Part shown: positions 18,309-27,422 of the stretch, piece by piece
How positions within the stretch are numbered: the first letter of the stretch is position 1
How the letters are laid out: every line of letters starts with the position of its first letter
From: Pseudoclavibacter helvolus
Lineage (GTDB): Bacteria > Actinomycetota > Actinomycetes > Actinomycetales > Microbacteriaceae
Assembly: GCF_014191305.1 (NCBI RefSeq)
Contig: NZ_JACHWJ010000001.1
Coordinates: forward strand, 1,404,241-1,468,240
Reading direction: 5' to 3'
Length of the DNA stretch: 64,000 bases
The notes under the pieces: model-generated
The model's input: the letters and a program-made list of their open reading frames with translations, nothing else
Databases searched by the model: none
Told to the model about the DNA's origin: nothing
Made by a program: the position numbers and the translations under genes

Positions 18309-18596
18309 GTGCCTATCTTTGCCACGATCTACCACTACGAAGACGACTCAGACGCAACACGTGACGAGCACCGCCCCGCCCACCGGGCGTGGCTTGGCGA
18401 GCAGAAAGATGCGGGCATCCTGAAGGCCTCTGGCCCCTGGGCCGCCCCTCACGCGGGCGCGCTGCTCCTCTGGGAGAGCGACGACGAGGCATCGCTGCGT
18501 GAGCTGATTCCGGCGGACCCGTTTGCGGTGGTCGGTGTCATCCGCCAGACCGACGTCTACGAGTGGACACCGGTCTTCGGGCCGTTCGTGCCCTAG
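18309..18596 (+). CDS. YciI family protein
   Basis: 95 residues from GTG 18309, 8 bases after the previous stop and preceded by AGGAG. It has a YciI-like ferredoxin fold with the HRPAHRAWLGEQKDAGILKASGPW pattern containing the family histidine, and DPFAVVGVIRQTDVYEWTPVFG at the end. YciI proteins are small dimeric putative enzymes of unknown substrate. It is probably co-transcribed with the PRC-barrel gene. Confidence 0.88.
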   Translation: MPIFATIYHYEDDSDATRDEHRPAHRAWLGEQKDAGILKASGPWAAPHAGALLLWESDDEASLRELIPADPFAVVGVIRQTDVYEWTPVFGPFVP

Positions 18597-18617
18597 TACC
18601 CGCACGTCAGATCGACC

Positions 18618-18651
18618 GAACCGGTCGCCGCATTTCGCGGCGACCGGTTTC
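18618..18651. terminator. Bidirectional hairpin terminator
   Basis: The stem GAACCGGTCGCCGC/GCGGCGACCGGTTTC lies between the converging YciI and MFS genes, only a few bases from both stops. Confidence 0.75.
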
Positions 18652-18653
18652 GT

Positions 18654-20138
18654 CTACGCGCTCTTGTCGCTCTGCGCCCGGCTCTGGACTCGCGGCTTCT
18701 CGAAGAACAGGACAACCACCGAACCCACGAGGAAGGCAGCGATCGGGAGCAGGAGCGACTGTCCCATTGCGGTCGAGAAGCCCTCAGCGACGGCCGCTGG
18801 CAGCTCGCCGTTGCTCTGCTCGGCGGCCTCGGCCGGCATCCCAGGCAGTTCGGCGGCGAGCCGTGAGCTGATGAGAGCCGCGATCGCGGCCGACCCGAGG
18901 ACCGAGCCGACCTGGCGCGTCATGTTGTAGACGCCGGACCCGGCCCCGGCAAGCGCGGGAGGCAGGTTCCTCGTCGCGCTCGTCGCGAGCGGCGCCCAGA
19001 GCCCGGAGAGCCCAAGGCCCAGGAACGCGGGTGGGATCAGCAGCTGCCAGAAGGGCCGGTCCGCCGTCATGAGCAGCGACATCCACGCGAGCGAAGCGGC
19101 GACGATCAGGAATCCCGCGAAGGCAATCCAGCGCGGCTCGGTCCGGTCGGTCAAGCGTCCCACGAACGGCGCCATGACGCCCGACACGACCGCCATGGGC
19201 ACAAGCATGAGCGCCGCCTGCGTCGGTTCGAGGGCTCGCGCGGTCTGGAAGTAGAACGCGATGGGCAGCGGCATCGACACGATGGCAAGGCCGAGCACCG
19301 AGATGCCGAGGTTGGCGACCGTGAAGTTCCGGTCGCGGAACAGCCCGAGCGGCAGGAGCGGCTCCTTGCGGTTGAAGCGCTGCCAGACGACAAAAGCGAC
19401 GAGCACAAGAGCGCCGGACACGATGAGCCCCCACACCGAGATGGGGCCGACGATCTGCCCCCAGTCGAAGGTCTCGCCCTCCTGGATGCCGAACACGAGC
19501 AGGAAGAGCCCAAGCGCGCTGAGCACGACCCCGAGCCAGTCGAACGAGTGCGCCTTCGTCTCGAGGTCCGGGACGAGGCGCCAGGCCAGGACGAAGGCAA
19601 CAATGCCGACCGGCACGTTGACGAAGAAGATCCACTCCCAACCGAGGCCGTCCACGAGGAAGCCACCCAGGATGGGGCCGACCAGCGTGGCGACACCGGC
19701 GACCGCGCCCCAGAGGCCCATCGCCGCTCCGCGCTTGTCCGGAGCGAAGATGCGCGTGATGACGGACATCGTCTGCGGCGTCATGAGCGCCGCGCCGAGG
19801 CCCTGGACCGCCCGAGCCGCGATGAGCATCCCGATATCTCCGGAGAACCCACACCACAGCGAGGCGAGGGTGAAGACGACGAGGCCGATGAGGTAGATGC
19901 GCTTGGGACCGAAGCGGTCGCCGAGTCGACCCGTGATGAGCAGCGGCACGGCGTAGCTGAGCAGGTAGGCGCTTGTCACCCAGATGACCGCCGTGATGTC
20001 CGTCTGCAGGTCACGCAGGATCGAAGGATTCGCGATGGACACGATGGTCGAATCGACCAGGATCATGAAGAAGCCGAGAACGAGCGCCCAGAGGGCGGGC
20101 CAGGGGCGGGAGACTGTTTCCACGAGGGTGGATGCTAC
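18654..20138 (-). CDS. DHA2-type MFS multidrug efflux pump (EmrB/QacA-like)
   Basis: About 494 residues if started at GTG 20138. Longer starts would run over the divergent thioredoxin gene. The 14-TM drug:H+ antiporter-2 pattern shows in ALVLGFFMILVDSTIVSIAN (TM1), motif A GRLGDRFGPKRIYLIG, motif C-like WGAVAGVATLVGPILGGFLV, and LDxT-type residues. It probably exports toxic cations or drugs. No regulator gene is adjacent. Confidence 0.9.
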   Translation of the reverse strand, partial: VASTLVETVSRPWPALWALVLGFFMILVDSTIVSIANPSILRDLQTDITAVIWVTSAYLLSYAVPLLITGRLGDRFGPKRIYLIGLVVFTLASLWCGFSGDIGMLIAARAVQGLGAALMTPQTMSVITRIFAPDKRGAAMGLWGAVAGVATLVGPILGGFLVDGLGWEWIFFVNVPVGIVAFVLAWRLVPDLETKAHSFDWLGVVLSALGLFLLVFGIQEGETFDWGQIVGPISVWGLIVSGALVLVAFVVWQRFNRKEPLLPLGLFRDRNFTVANLGISVLGLAIVSMPLPIAFYFQTARALEPTQAALMLVPMAVVSGVMAPFVGRLTDRTEPRWIAFAGFLIVAASLAWMSLLMTADRPFWQLLIPPAFLGLGLSGLWAPLATSATRNLPPALAGAGSGVYNMTRQVGSVLGSAAIAALISSRLAAELPGMPAEAAEQSNGELPAAVAEGFSTAMGQSLLLPIAAFLVGSVVVLFFEKPRVQSRAQSDKSA

Positions 20139-20245
20139 GCCGCTTGCGGATGCGCCGCTCAGGCGAGTCGGAATAGCGTGCCTCCTGGGAGCGTTGCGCT
20201 CCCCGTACGCCGTGAGAAATCGGCACGCCCCGAGACAGGAGACGC

Positions 20246-20632
20246 ATGGCAACCATCGACATCACCACTGAGACGTTCAAGGACACGGTCGCCACCGACG
20301 GAATCGTGCTTGTCGACTTCTGGGCAGAATGGTGCGGGCCCTGCCGCCAGTTCGGCCCTATCTACTCCGCAGCGTCCGAACGCCACGAGAACATCACCTT
20401 CGCGAAGGTCGATACGGAGAGCAACCAGGAGCTGTCCGCTGGACTGCAGATCACGTCGATTCCGACCCTGATGGCGTTCCGCGACGGCGTGCTCCTCTAC
20501 CGCGAGCCGGGCGCGATGCCCCTTGCCGGCGTCGAGAAGCTGATCGAGGCGCTCGAAAACGTCGACATGGATCAGGTTCGCGCCGACATCGCCGAGAAGT
20601 CGGGCGCTGTCCCGGCGAGCGACTCGCAGTAG
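20246..20632 (+). CDS. trxA: Thioredoxin
   Basis: 128 residues with the active site WCGPC (C30, C33) in VLVDFWAEWCGPCRQF, cis-proline in TSIPTLMAFRDGV, and a C-terminal extension of about 20 residues beyond the standard fold. It acts as a cytoplasmic disulfide reductase. It is a plausible electron donor for cell reductases, though nrdHIEF uses its own NrdH. Its last 61 bases overlap the convergent SDR gene. Confidence 0.93.
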   Translation: MATIDITTETFKDTVATDGIVLVDFWAEWCGPCRQFGPIYSAASERHENITFAKVDTESNQELSAGLQITSIPTLMAFRDGVLLYREPGAMPLAGVEKLIEALENVDMDQVRADIAEKSGAVPASDSQ

Positions 20633-21522
20633 TCCCAGAGGCGCTCCCCGAGCTCGGCGTTGTAGCTACGCCAGTGCGAGCTGCCGAGCACGGGGCGCCC
20701 TTTTGTTGTGTAGGCCGGGCGGATCGTCTCCCCGCCTCGCAGTTCCGGGTCGGTCACGGCTCGGAGCTGGCATCGGGCTCCGGCGTCCTTGCCCTGCGCG
20801 GCGAAGACGAGGAGGCTGTCGAGCGCCCGCTTGCCGAGCGACGGCTCGTGCACTCCCGGAACGGTCGGCGTGAGCCCGCCGGTCGAGTATCCCGGGTGGG
20901 CGACGAGGCTCCGCACGTGCGCCCCTGCCGCTCGCGCACGCCTATCGCCCTCGATCGCGAGGACCTGCGTCGCCAGCTTCGACTGCGCGTAGGCACTCCA
21001 CGAGGTGTAGCCGCCGCGCAACTGCACGTCCTGCAGGTGCGCTCGTGTGAGTCCGGGCGCGATGCTCCCGAGCCAGACGACCGCCGCGCCTTCCCGGAGG
21101 TCGCGGCCAACGGTGAGGTGGCTCAACAGGGCAAAGTGTCCGAGCACGTTCGTCGCGAAGAGCCGCTCGACGCCGTCGCTCGTCTCCTCGCGCTCGGCGG
21201 GTGGATGCACAACTCCGGCGTTGAGGACGACGCCGTCGAACCCCTGCCGCCCGCCCTGCTCCCCGCCAAGGAGCGTCGCCGCCGCCTCGCGAACCTCATT
21301 CAGTTCTGCGATATCGAACGGCAGCACAGTCACGAGGTCCGGCCGTCCCGTCGCTGAAGCCGCAGCGTCCAACCTCGCCGCGCTTCGACCCGTGACGACA
21401 ACCTGCGCACCCCGAGACACCAGGCTACTGGCGGTGAAGAAGCCCAGCCCGGTCGAAGCGCCCGTTACGAGGTAGCGCCTGCCCGAGAGATCGTGCGGCC
21501 CGTACTCAGCTGCCGCGTTCAC
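20572..21522 (-). CDS. Short-chain dehydrogenase/reductase
   Basis: 316 residues from GTG 21522. A Rossmann glycine motif TGASTGLG lies at residues 20-27, NAG at 101-103, the catalytic serine in WLGSIAPG (S153), and YAQSK (Y178, K182). The layout is like retinol dehydrogenase/protochlorophyllide reductase-type SDRs. The start overlaps the stop of the upstream VOC gene (GTGA), so the two are translated together. The substrate is unknown. Its 3' end overlaps trxA. Confidence 0.88.
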   Translation of the reverse strand: MNAAAEYGPHDLSGRRYLVTGASTGLGFFTASSLVSRGAQVVVTGRSAARLDAAASATGRPDLVTVLPFDIAELNEVREAAATLLGGEQGGRQGFDGVVLNAGVVHPPAEREETSDGVERLFATNVLGHFALLSHLTVGRDLREGAAVVWLGSIAPGLTRAHLQDVQLRGGYTSWSAYAQSKLATQVLAIEGDRRARAAGAHVRSLVAHPGYSTGGLTPTVPGVHEPSLGKRALDSLLVFAAQGKDAGARCQLRAVTDPELRGGETIRPAYTTKGRPVLGSSHWRSYNAELGERLWDYCESLAGTAPDFSAMSART

Positions 21523-22346
21523 TCGTTGCCGCCTGTGCCAGCCTCGACGAGGCAGAATCCCGCTCCGAAGGGATCGACGAGGTTCGCCATCCTGCCGAAT
21601 GGGGTATCGGTGGGCTCACCGCGTACCTCAGCCCCGAGGCTGGCGGCCCTCGCCGTCGCCTCGTCGACGGATGGCGTGACGAAGTACACAAGCCATTCCG
21701 CGGGCGGTCGCGCATCCGCTCCCCCGGCTGCCTGCCCGCCACCGCTCGTCTCCTCGAAGGCGCCGAAGCGGGCATCCGCCCCGCCACGCCTCGGGGCGAA
21801 CTGGTTGTAGCGGAACTCCGGGGTGCCGGACATGGGGTGCGGAACGAGACACGTGACCGTCGCGTAGAACTCCGTGGCTTCGTCGAGCACCGTGGTGTGC
21901 AGCTCGAACCAGGCCGCGGTGCCCGGCTCACCCCAAGCGTCGAAACCGAGTCGGCCTGCAGGCTGCCAGAGGCCGAACGTCGCGCCCTGGCGATCGGCAA
22001 GAAGCGCCATACTGCCCTGCTCCATGACGGCATCGGGCCCGACAAGGGAAGCCGCCCCGGCCTCGAGCGCACGAGTGTGCGCTGCGGTGAGGTCTGGCGC
22101 GTTGAAGTACACGATCCACGAGGTGCGCTGGCCCGGCTCTGCGGCGCCGAGCCCGCCGACGGTCGCCTGACCGCCGTCTTCCAGCGGGCCAGCCGCGATC
22201 AGATGGTAGTGGCCGCTCTCCGGACCCATGTCCTGCAGGCTCCAGCCGAGGACCGAGGCGTAGAAGGACGCGGACCCTCTCGGGTCCGACGTAGCCAGTT
22301 CCACCCAGCAGGGGTCACCCGCATCGAAGCGCTCGTACCTTGGCAT
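21519..22346 (-). CDS. Two-domain VOC (glyoxalase/bleomycin-resistance fold) protein
   Basis: 275 residues with two VOC modules: residues ~12-128 (CWVELATSDPRGSASFYASVLGWSL ... GATFGLWQP) and ~140-270 (AWFELHTTVLDEATEFYATV ... NLVDPFGAGFCLV). It resembles actinobacterial 27-kDa antigen/Cfp30B-like proteins. Such proteins bind metal and small ligands, and the ligand is unknown here. It forms an operon with the SDR gene. Confidence 0.88.
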   Translation of the reverse strand: MPRYERFDAGDPCWVELATSDPRGSASFYASVLGWSLQDMGPESGHYHLIAAGPLEDGGQATVGGLGAAEPGQRTSWIVYFNAPDLTAAHTRALEAGAASLVGPDAVMEQGSMALLADRQGATFGLWQPAGRLGFDAWGEPGTAAWFELHTTVLDEATEFYATVTCLVPHPMSGTPEFRYNQFAPRRGGADARFGAFEETSGGGQAAGGADARPPAEWLVYFVTPSVDEATARAASLGAEVRGEPTDTPFGRMANLVDPFGAGFCLVEAGTGGNE

Positions 22347-22400
22347 CGTCTGCTCCTCATCGTTTTCAGCGAGAGATTCGTGCCTCAGAGTCTAGGAGCG

Positions 22401-23489
22401 TCAGATCTCCACAGCCGGCGATGCGGTGAGGTCGTAGCCGAACGCGTACAGGTGCACCACTATTCCTGGGGCGACTTCCTTCGGCCCCTCACGGTCAGTG
22501 AGGTGCACAAACCCGAGGCGCTCGTACAGCCGGTGAGCGCCGAGCATCTCGGGTCCGCTGTTCATGACGACGCGCGAAGCTCCTCGGTCTCGGCCGAGCG
22601 CGATGACGTGTCCTGCCAGAGCCTGGCCGATTCCGCGTCCGCGCGCCTCGGGGGCAACCGCGAGCATCCTGAAGTCGAGCTCGCCCGGCTTCGCGAGCTG
22701 CGAGATCCGCTCGCCTGGCCGAGGGGTCCACACGGAGCCCAGGATGGTGCCCGTCGCGATGTCCTCTGCTATCCAGACTTCATCCCGGCGTGCGCGGCTG
22801 GCCGCGTCGCGCAGGTCTTCTGCGTAGCTCGGGGTCACCTCGTAGTCGTTGCTGTACGCGCGCTCGGTGAGCAGTCCGATTGCAGCGATCTCGTGGTGCC
22901 TCACGAGGCGGATGCGCACGCCTTCGGTCTGAGTCAGGTCGTAGCGGTACGCAAGCTCCCCGCCGACGACCGCGTCTTCGGTGTCCCGGCCCTTGACTCT
23001 CGCGAACCCCACACGTTCTGCCAGCCGCCTGGCCTGCGTGTTCGAGGCACCGACATCGAGCACAACCGCACGCGCGCCACCCCGGCGTGCGGCTTCGAGC
23101 CCCGCATGCACCAGCGCGTCTGCGACACCCTCGCCTCGCGCTTCTGGCGCCACAGCCGTGAAGCGCAGCTCGGCCTCGTCCCCGCGCGCGAGTCGAGCGG
23201 GGTCCGTTCCGGCACGCAGCAGCGTCGTCGTCCCGATGATGTTCGAGGGTTGCCCGCCGTCGTCCTGGGTGACCGCCACGAGGATCACACCCGCCTCGCT
23301 TCGCGCGGCGACGTCACGCTCTGCTGATCGACGCGAATCGCGCCAGGGCTTGCTGCCGTGCGCTCCAGCGTCGAACGAGTGAACCGTGAGCTCGCCCACC
23401 GTCGCGAATTCATCGACTTGGGCCTCACGAACAGTGAATCTGCTCGGGCTCGTGTTCGTGCGGGGCTCGACGCTTGCTGCGACGCTCAT
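22401..23489 (-). CDS. Tandem GNAT acetyltransferase
   Basis: 362 residues from ATG 23489 with two GNAT domains. The first has FTVAPEARGEGVADALV-type acetyl-CoA loop (LRFTAVAPEARGEGVADAL). The second has FRMLAVAPEARGRGIGQAL. Both keep the Q/RxxGxG/A P-loop pattern (RGEGVA, RGRGIG). Such fused GNATs (as in MshD) often use only one active half. No pathway neighbour identifies the substrate. Confidence 0.88.
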   Translation of the reverse strand: MSVAASVEPRTNTSPSRFTVREAQVDEFATVGELTVHSFDAGAHGSKPWRDSRRSAERDVAARSEAGVILVAVTQDDGGQPSNIIGTTTLLRAGTDPARLARGDEAELRFTAVAPEARGEGVADALVHAGLEAARRGGARAVVLDVGASNTQARRLAERVGFARVKGRDTEDAVVGGELAYRYDLTQTEGVRIRLVRHHEIAAIGLLTERAYSNDYEVTPSYAEDLRDAASRARRDEVWIAEDIATGTILGSVWTPRPGERISQLAKPGELDFRMLAVAPEARGRGIGQALAGHVIALGRDRGASRVVMNSGPEMLGAHRLYERLGFVHLTDREGPKEVAPGIVVHLYAFGYDLTASPAVEI

Positions 23490-23589
23490 AGACCATCCAA
23501 TACCTGTTCGGGCCTGGCGAGCCCGTGTGTGCAACTGTCCAGCATACGACGCCGAGGCAGGCGTGCGGGCCTGGACTGCGTGCCTGCGC

Positions 23590-24372
23590 TCAGCTTTTGT
23601 CGTCGGCCGGCGTGATGACGCGGTGCGACCCCGTTGCGGGATGCGCGGCCCTCGCTCGAACGGACGCGAGCTGAGCTTGGACGATATCGGCGACGAGGGC
23701 GAGAGCTTGCGCCTCGAAGTCGCCGTGGTCGACGGCGACTACCTCTTGCGCCTCGACGTGCCTGAGCCACGCGGTGATCGCATTCACCGACTCGGTCGTG
23801 TAGCCGTTCGACTCACCGGCGGAGCCGCCGAAGAGAAGCGCGACAGGCACCCTGAGCCCTGAGAGGTCGTCTCGCGGCGAGGCACCGCCGCTTTCCGTCA
23901 CAGCTGTGCCGTCTCTCGTGTCGCTGAGTCCGCCGTTGATGAGGACCAGCGCCCCCACACGGTCCGGATGGGCAGCCGCGAATGCCACGGCGAGCTCCGC
24001 TCCGACTTCGGTTCCGACAAGCACAGCCCGCTCGACCGAGAAGTGGTCAAGGAGCTTGACGACCGCTCGCGTGGTGGACGCTCGGCCATCTTGCTCGCTC
24101 CGTCGCCACCCCAGATCTGAGATCGAAGGGGCCAGCACGTGGGCCTCCGGGAGGAGTCCGGCGAGGGTCTCCGCGGTCGCCTCACGCGGTTCCCCGAGGA
24201 GGAGGAGGTTGTCGTGCTTGCGCCCCTGAGAGGAGACACGCACCAGGACCTCGACGCTTCCGCCCTCGAGATCGACCCGGAGGGCCCGCGGACCAGATGC
24301 GGATCCAGCGTCTGGCTGAGCGCCAACGGCTCGGAGCGCGCGCACGGGCGAGGTTGACTCTTCACCCTTCAT
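23590..24372 (-). CDS. Alpha/beta-hydrolase-fold protein without nucleophile serine
   Basis: 260 residues from ATG 24372. The core pattern is ERAVLVGTEVGAELAVAFAAAHPDRVGALVLINGG, the nucleophile-elbow strand and helix of alpha/beta hydrolases, but the elbow reads G-T-E-V-G instead of G-x-S-x-G, so residue 122 is Glu. A late HGDF could stand at the catalytic-His site. It is probably a non-catalytic or atypical family member. The N-terminal ~30 residues look unstructured. Confidence 0.7.
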   Translation of the reverse strand: MKGEESTSPVRALRAVGAQPDAGSASGPRALRVDLEGGSVEVLVRVSSQGRKHDNLLLLGEPREATAETLAGLLPEAHVLAPSISDLGWRRSEQDGRASTTRAVVKLLDHFSVERAVLVGTEVGAELAVAFAAAHPDRVGALVLINGGLSDTRDGTAVTESGGASPRDDLSGLRVPVALLFGGSAGESNGYTTESVNAITAWLRHVEAQEVVAVDHGDFEAQALALVADIVQAQLASVRARAAHPATGSHRVITPADDKS

Positions 24373-24515
24373 GCGATCCACTCCTTCGCTGGCTCTCAAT
24401 GCTACGCACTCACGCTCCAGCGTAGACACGGTGCCGTCCGCCGCGAGGCACGGCGACCGTTGCACGCGCCCGTCGAGCGCGCGAGCAATGGCTGGTCACG
24501 CAACCTCCACGTGAC

Positions 24516-24534
24516 TAAGGTAAACCTAACCCCC
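24516..24534 (+). promoter_or_regulatory. DtxR/IdeR-type iron box upstream of siderophore-interacting gene
   Basis: The core GGTAAACCTAACC matches GGTWAGSCTWACC at 12 of 13 positions. It lies 14 bases before the ATG at 24548, close enough to overlap the promoter or transcript start. The family predicts repression by iron-loaded IdeR/DtxR. Confidence 0.8.
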
Positions 24535-24547
24535 GAAGGAGTCCATC

Positions 24548-25357
24548 ATGTCTAACATCACCACCACCCACGCCTCGAGCGGCCTGGTCAGGTCCCGGCT
24601 TGTCGCGAGAGAGCGCGTGAGTGAGCACGTGGTGCGCGTGACGCTCGAGGGAGAAGATTTCTCTCGCTTTCGTGGACTGGGGTTCGACCAGTGGTTCAGA
24701 CTCCTTCTCCCCCAGCAGGACGACTCCGTCTTCGACCGCATGCCGGATCGGATCGACTTCAAGGGGTACCTCAAGTACCTCCTGATCTCGCAGTCGAAAC
24801 GACCCGCGATGCGCAACTACACCGTGCGCGAGTTCCGAGCCCAGACCCGACAGCTCGACATCGACGTGATCGTGCACGGCGACGCCGGGATAGCCGGACC
24901 GTGGGCGCGAGACGCAGCGCACGGCGCCCCCGTGGCCCTCATCGACCAGGGTTGCGGCTTCGCGCCACCCTCGACCACCGACTGGCAGCTTCTCGTCGCC
25001 GACGAGACGGGCATGCCAGCGGTCGTCGGGATCTTGCGAGACCTCCCTAGGGATGCACGCGGACACGCGATCATCGAAGTCCCGACTTCGGGAGATGCCC
25101 AGCCCGTCGAGCCCCCTGCCGGCTTCTCGGTCGACTGGGTGACTCGACCCGGCGACACCAGGCCCGGGGAACTGGCGCTGGAGCGCGTTCGGGCGATCGA
25201 GCTGGGGGGCGCGAACCCTTACGCGTTCGCCGTCGGCGAGGCCCAGCTCGCGACTGGAGTCCGCCGCCATCTCGTGCGGGACCTCTCGGTACCGAAGGCC
25301 CAGGTGACGTTCTGCGGCTACTGGAAACTCGGACGAAGCGAAAGCGCACGCGACTGA
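24548..25357 (+). CDS. Siderophore-interacting FAD reductase (SIP/ViuB family), first copy
   Basis: 269 residues. An N-terminal FAD-binding barrel (VVRVTLEGEDFSRF ... MRNYTVREFRAQTRQLDIDVIVHG) carries the RxYT flavin motif. A C-terminal NAD(P)-like domain ends in the typical RRHLVRDLSVPKAQVTFCGYWKLGR. These proteins reduce Fe(III)-siderophore in the cytosol to release iron. The iron box just upstream supports iron-starvation control. A second SIP gene is at 38424. Confidence 0.93.
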   Translation: MSNITTTHASSGLVRSRLVARERVSEHVVRVTLEGEDFSRFRGLGFDQWFRLLLPQQDDSVFDRMPDRIDFKGYLKYLLISQSKRPAMRNYTVREFRAQTRQLDIDVIVHGDAGIAGPWARDAAHGAPVALIDQGCGFAPPSTTDWQLLVADETGMPAVVGILRDLPRDARGHAIIEVPTSGDAQPVEPPAGFSVDWVTRPGDTRPGELALERVRAIELGGANPYAFAVGEAQLATGVRRHLVRDLSVPKAQVTFCGYWKLGRSESARD

Positions 25358-25725
25358 CCAATTGGTGGGTTTTGAATCCGTGACCCCGCGTGACTCTTTC
25401 GCCCGAATTCACCTGCAATTGCGGGCCCGGAGCGTGATAGAGTTGACCTCACGCGCTGAGCGTCGGGAAGCCGTCCAGTAGCACCGCAGTTAACACGGGT
25501 CGAGCGCGCGCCCCATCCGAATCGGAACTGCCCCCAGACAGCCCCGAACCCAAGAACTTATCCACCCCTGAGCTTTGCTTTTCCACGCCGCCGTGGAAAG
25601 CAATCCGAATCGCCTCTGATTCGGGAGCGCATTCCTGCGCGAAATAGACCGTGCCTAATAAGCACAGATCCGCTTGCGGATCACTCGCCCGAAGTACGGG
25701 CTGCATAACAATGAAGGAAGAAAAC
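25358..25725 (+). promoter_or_regulatory. Promoter region and long leader of the cold-shock gene
   Basis: This 368-base stretch has no gene. A -10-like TAGAGT near 25438 suggests transcription starting about 280 bases before the csp start, leaving a long untranslated leader. It contains short complementary patches such as CCGCCGTGGAAAGC. Long structured leaders that stabilise mRNA in the cold are known for cspA-type genes. That role here is inference. Confidence 0.4.
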
Positions 25726-25929
25726 ATGGCAACTGGCATCGTGAAGTGGTTCAACGCAGACAAGGGCTACGGCTTCATCGCTCCGGACGACGGAACGCCC
25801 GACGTCTTCGCGCACCACTCCGCAATCGACGTCCAGGGTTTCCGCACGCTTGAAGAGAACCAGCGCGTGGAGTTCGATGTGACCCAGGGACCCAAGGGTC
25901 TCCAGGCCGAGAGCATCCGCCCGCTCTAA
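25726..25929 (+). CDS. cspA: Cold-shock protein
   Basis: 67 residues from ATG 25726 with an AAGGAAG ribosome-binding site. Single cold-shock domain with RNP1 KGYGFI (residues 15-20), RNP2-like VFAHHSAI, and the usual ending [13 protein letters not shown]. It acts as a nucleic-acid chaperone. The gene is monocistronic, with a long leader before it and a strong terminator after it. Confidence 0.97.
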   Translation: MATGIVKWFNADKGYGFIAPDDGTPDVFAHHSAIDVQGFRTLEENQRVEFDVTQGPKGLQAESIRPL

Positions 25930-25977
25930 ATCAGGCTCTCAGCGGTCCTCGTCCTCTGACGAACTGACCACGCACAG

Positions 25978-26012
25978 CGAGTGCGACCTTCGGGTCGCAC
26001 TCGTTTTGTTTT
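25978..26012 (+). terminator. Rho-independent terminator after csp
   Basis: The stem CGAGTGCGACC/GGTCGCACTCG with a TTC-G loop at 25978-26003 is followed by TTTTGTTTT. Confidence 0.92.
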
Positions 26013-26188
26013 CAGCTGATGCAGCATCACTCCACTGATTGCAGAACTCAAAACGCGTTCTCGGAACTCCCGGGCTACCGAGGCGGACTAACCTGCCAGC
26101 GTCCCCCACTTGAGGCGCGACAACACGCGAATCGCGTCATTACCCTGATCGGGCCGCGCTCCACGTCTGGTGCTCGGCGAGGACCACA

Positions 26189-27376
26189 GTGGGAAGATTG
26201 AGCAGAACACCTGCACGCACGAGCCGAGAAGGAAGGCGTCGAGCGGCGCTCCCACTCGCAACAGCACTGGCAGCAACCGCACTCACGGTCGGCGGTGGCA
26301 TCGCGACGGCAGGCGCCGCAGAAGCGGACTTCACCTACCCGGCTGCCATCGACCCTGCGACGATCACCATCAAGACCAACTCCGGTTCCTCCACGGATGA
26401 GCCGAAGAAGTGGGATTGGCTGCGCATCGACGCAGAATGGTCAGTCCCAAACGGAGCAACAGCTGGCGAGACTTTCGGCATCACGCTGCCACCCGAGTTC
26501 GGCATCGCCGGCGCCGGGTCGTTCTCGATCGCGGCCCCGGACAGCCCGGACTCAACCGTCGCGAACTGCGCTGTGAGCGATGACGTTGCGCCGGTCGTCA
26601 CCTGCACTCTCACCGACTACGTGAACGGCCTCGACGACATCGCCGGCCACCTCTGGTTCTGGGCAGAGGCGAGCGAGGTCACCGAAAAGGACGGCGTTGA
26701 TTTTGTCGTCGACGGCGTCGTCACAGTTGTGCCCCTCCCTGGCGGAGGCATCGGAGTCCCACCGGGCGAGGCGCCCGTGACCTCACTCGTCAAGAACTCG
26801 CTCCCGATCACAGCAGGCGGCACCATGACGTGGCGCATCTACGTGCCAGGCTCACAGTTCGCAGGGCAGGAGACACTCACGATCACGGATGCCCTCAAAA
26901 CTGAGGCCGGATTCGCACCACACGAAATCGTCCCTGGATCGTTCTCCTTCTCTTCGGCCACGGGTGACGACGCCCTGGCCGAGGTCGACCCGGCCGAGTA
27001 CTCCGTTGCGCTCAGCGACGACCGCCTGAGCTACACGTTCACGTTTGCCGGACCGATCCCGGAAGACGCCCGTTACCGCCTCACCTATAAGACCAAGGCA
27101 AGCGGCCCTCTTGTCCTCGGACAGAAGTTCGGCAACAGCGCCAATGTGAACGGCGCGTCGATCGAACATGTCACGACCGTCAAGCAGCAGGGTGGCGGTG
27201 ACGGCAGCGGCACGACAACGCCGACCGCGACGCCAACACCGACGGCCACGCCCACGCCGACGCCTCTCGCGACCACGGGGGCGGAGAGCGTCCTGCCACT
27301 CGGTGCGGCCGCAGCCGCCTTGCTCCTGGCCGGTGGAGCAATGCTGCTTGCACGCAAGAAGCGCGCTCAGAGCTAG
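26189..27376 (+). CDS. Sortase-anchored surface protein with LATTG signal
   Basis: 395 residues from GTG 26189. A signal peptide (basic n-region, then LPLATALAATALTVGG ... AGA) is followed by two beta-rich modules resembling the Ig-like adhesin domains of Gram-positive surface proteins (residues ~50-190 and ~195-335). A Thr/Pro linker (TPTATPTPTATPTPTP) precedes the sorting signal LATTG, a hydrophobic helix and KKRAQS. LAxTG is the motif preferred by class E sortases of actinobacteria. No sortase gene is in the window. The ligand is unknown. Confidence 0.85.
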   Translation: MGRLSRTPARTSREGRRRAALPLATALAATALTVGGGIATAGAAEADFTYPAAIDPATITIKTNSGSSTDEPKKWDWLRIDAEWSVPNGATAGETFGITLPPEFGIAGAGSFSIAAPDSPDSTVANCAVSDDVAPVVTCTLTDYVNGLDDIAGHLWFWAEASEVTEKDGVDFVVDGVVTVVPLPGGGIGVPPGEAPVTSLVKNSLPITAGGTMTWRIYVPGSQFAGQETLTITDALKTEAGFAPHEIVPGSFSFSSATGDDALAEVDPAEYSVALSDDRLSYTFTFAGPIPEDARYRLTYKTKASGPLVLGQKFGNSANVNGASIEHVTTVKQQGGGDGSGTTTPTATPTPTATPTPTPLATTGAESVLPLGAAAAALLLAGGAMLLARKKRAQS

Positions 27377-27388
27377 TTCCCTGAGCTC

Positions 27389-27422
27389 TCGAATGCCACC
27401 TCGCTCATCGCGAGGTGGCATT
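27389..27422 (+). terminator. Terminator after surface-protein gene
   Basis: The stem GAATGCCACCTCGC/GCGAGGTGGCATTC lies 13 bases after the stop. The T-tract is weak. Confidence 0.75.
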
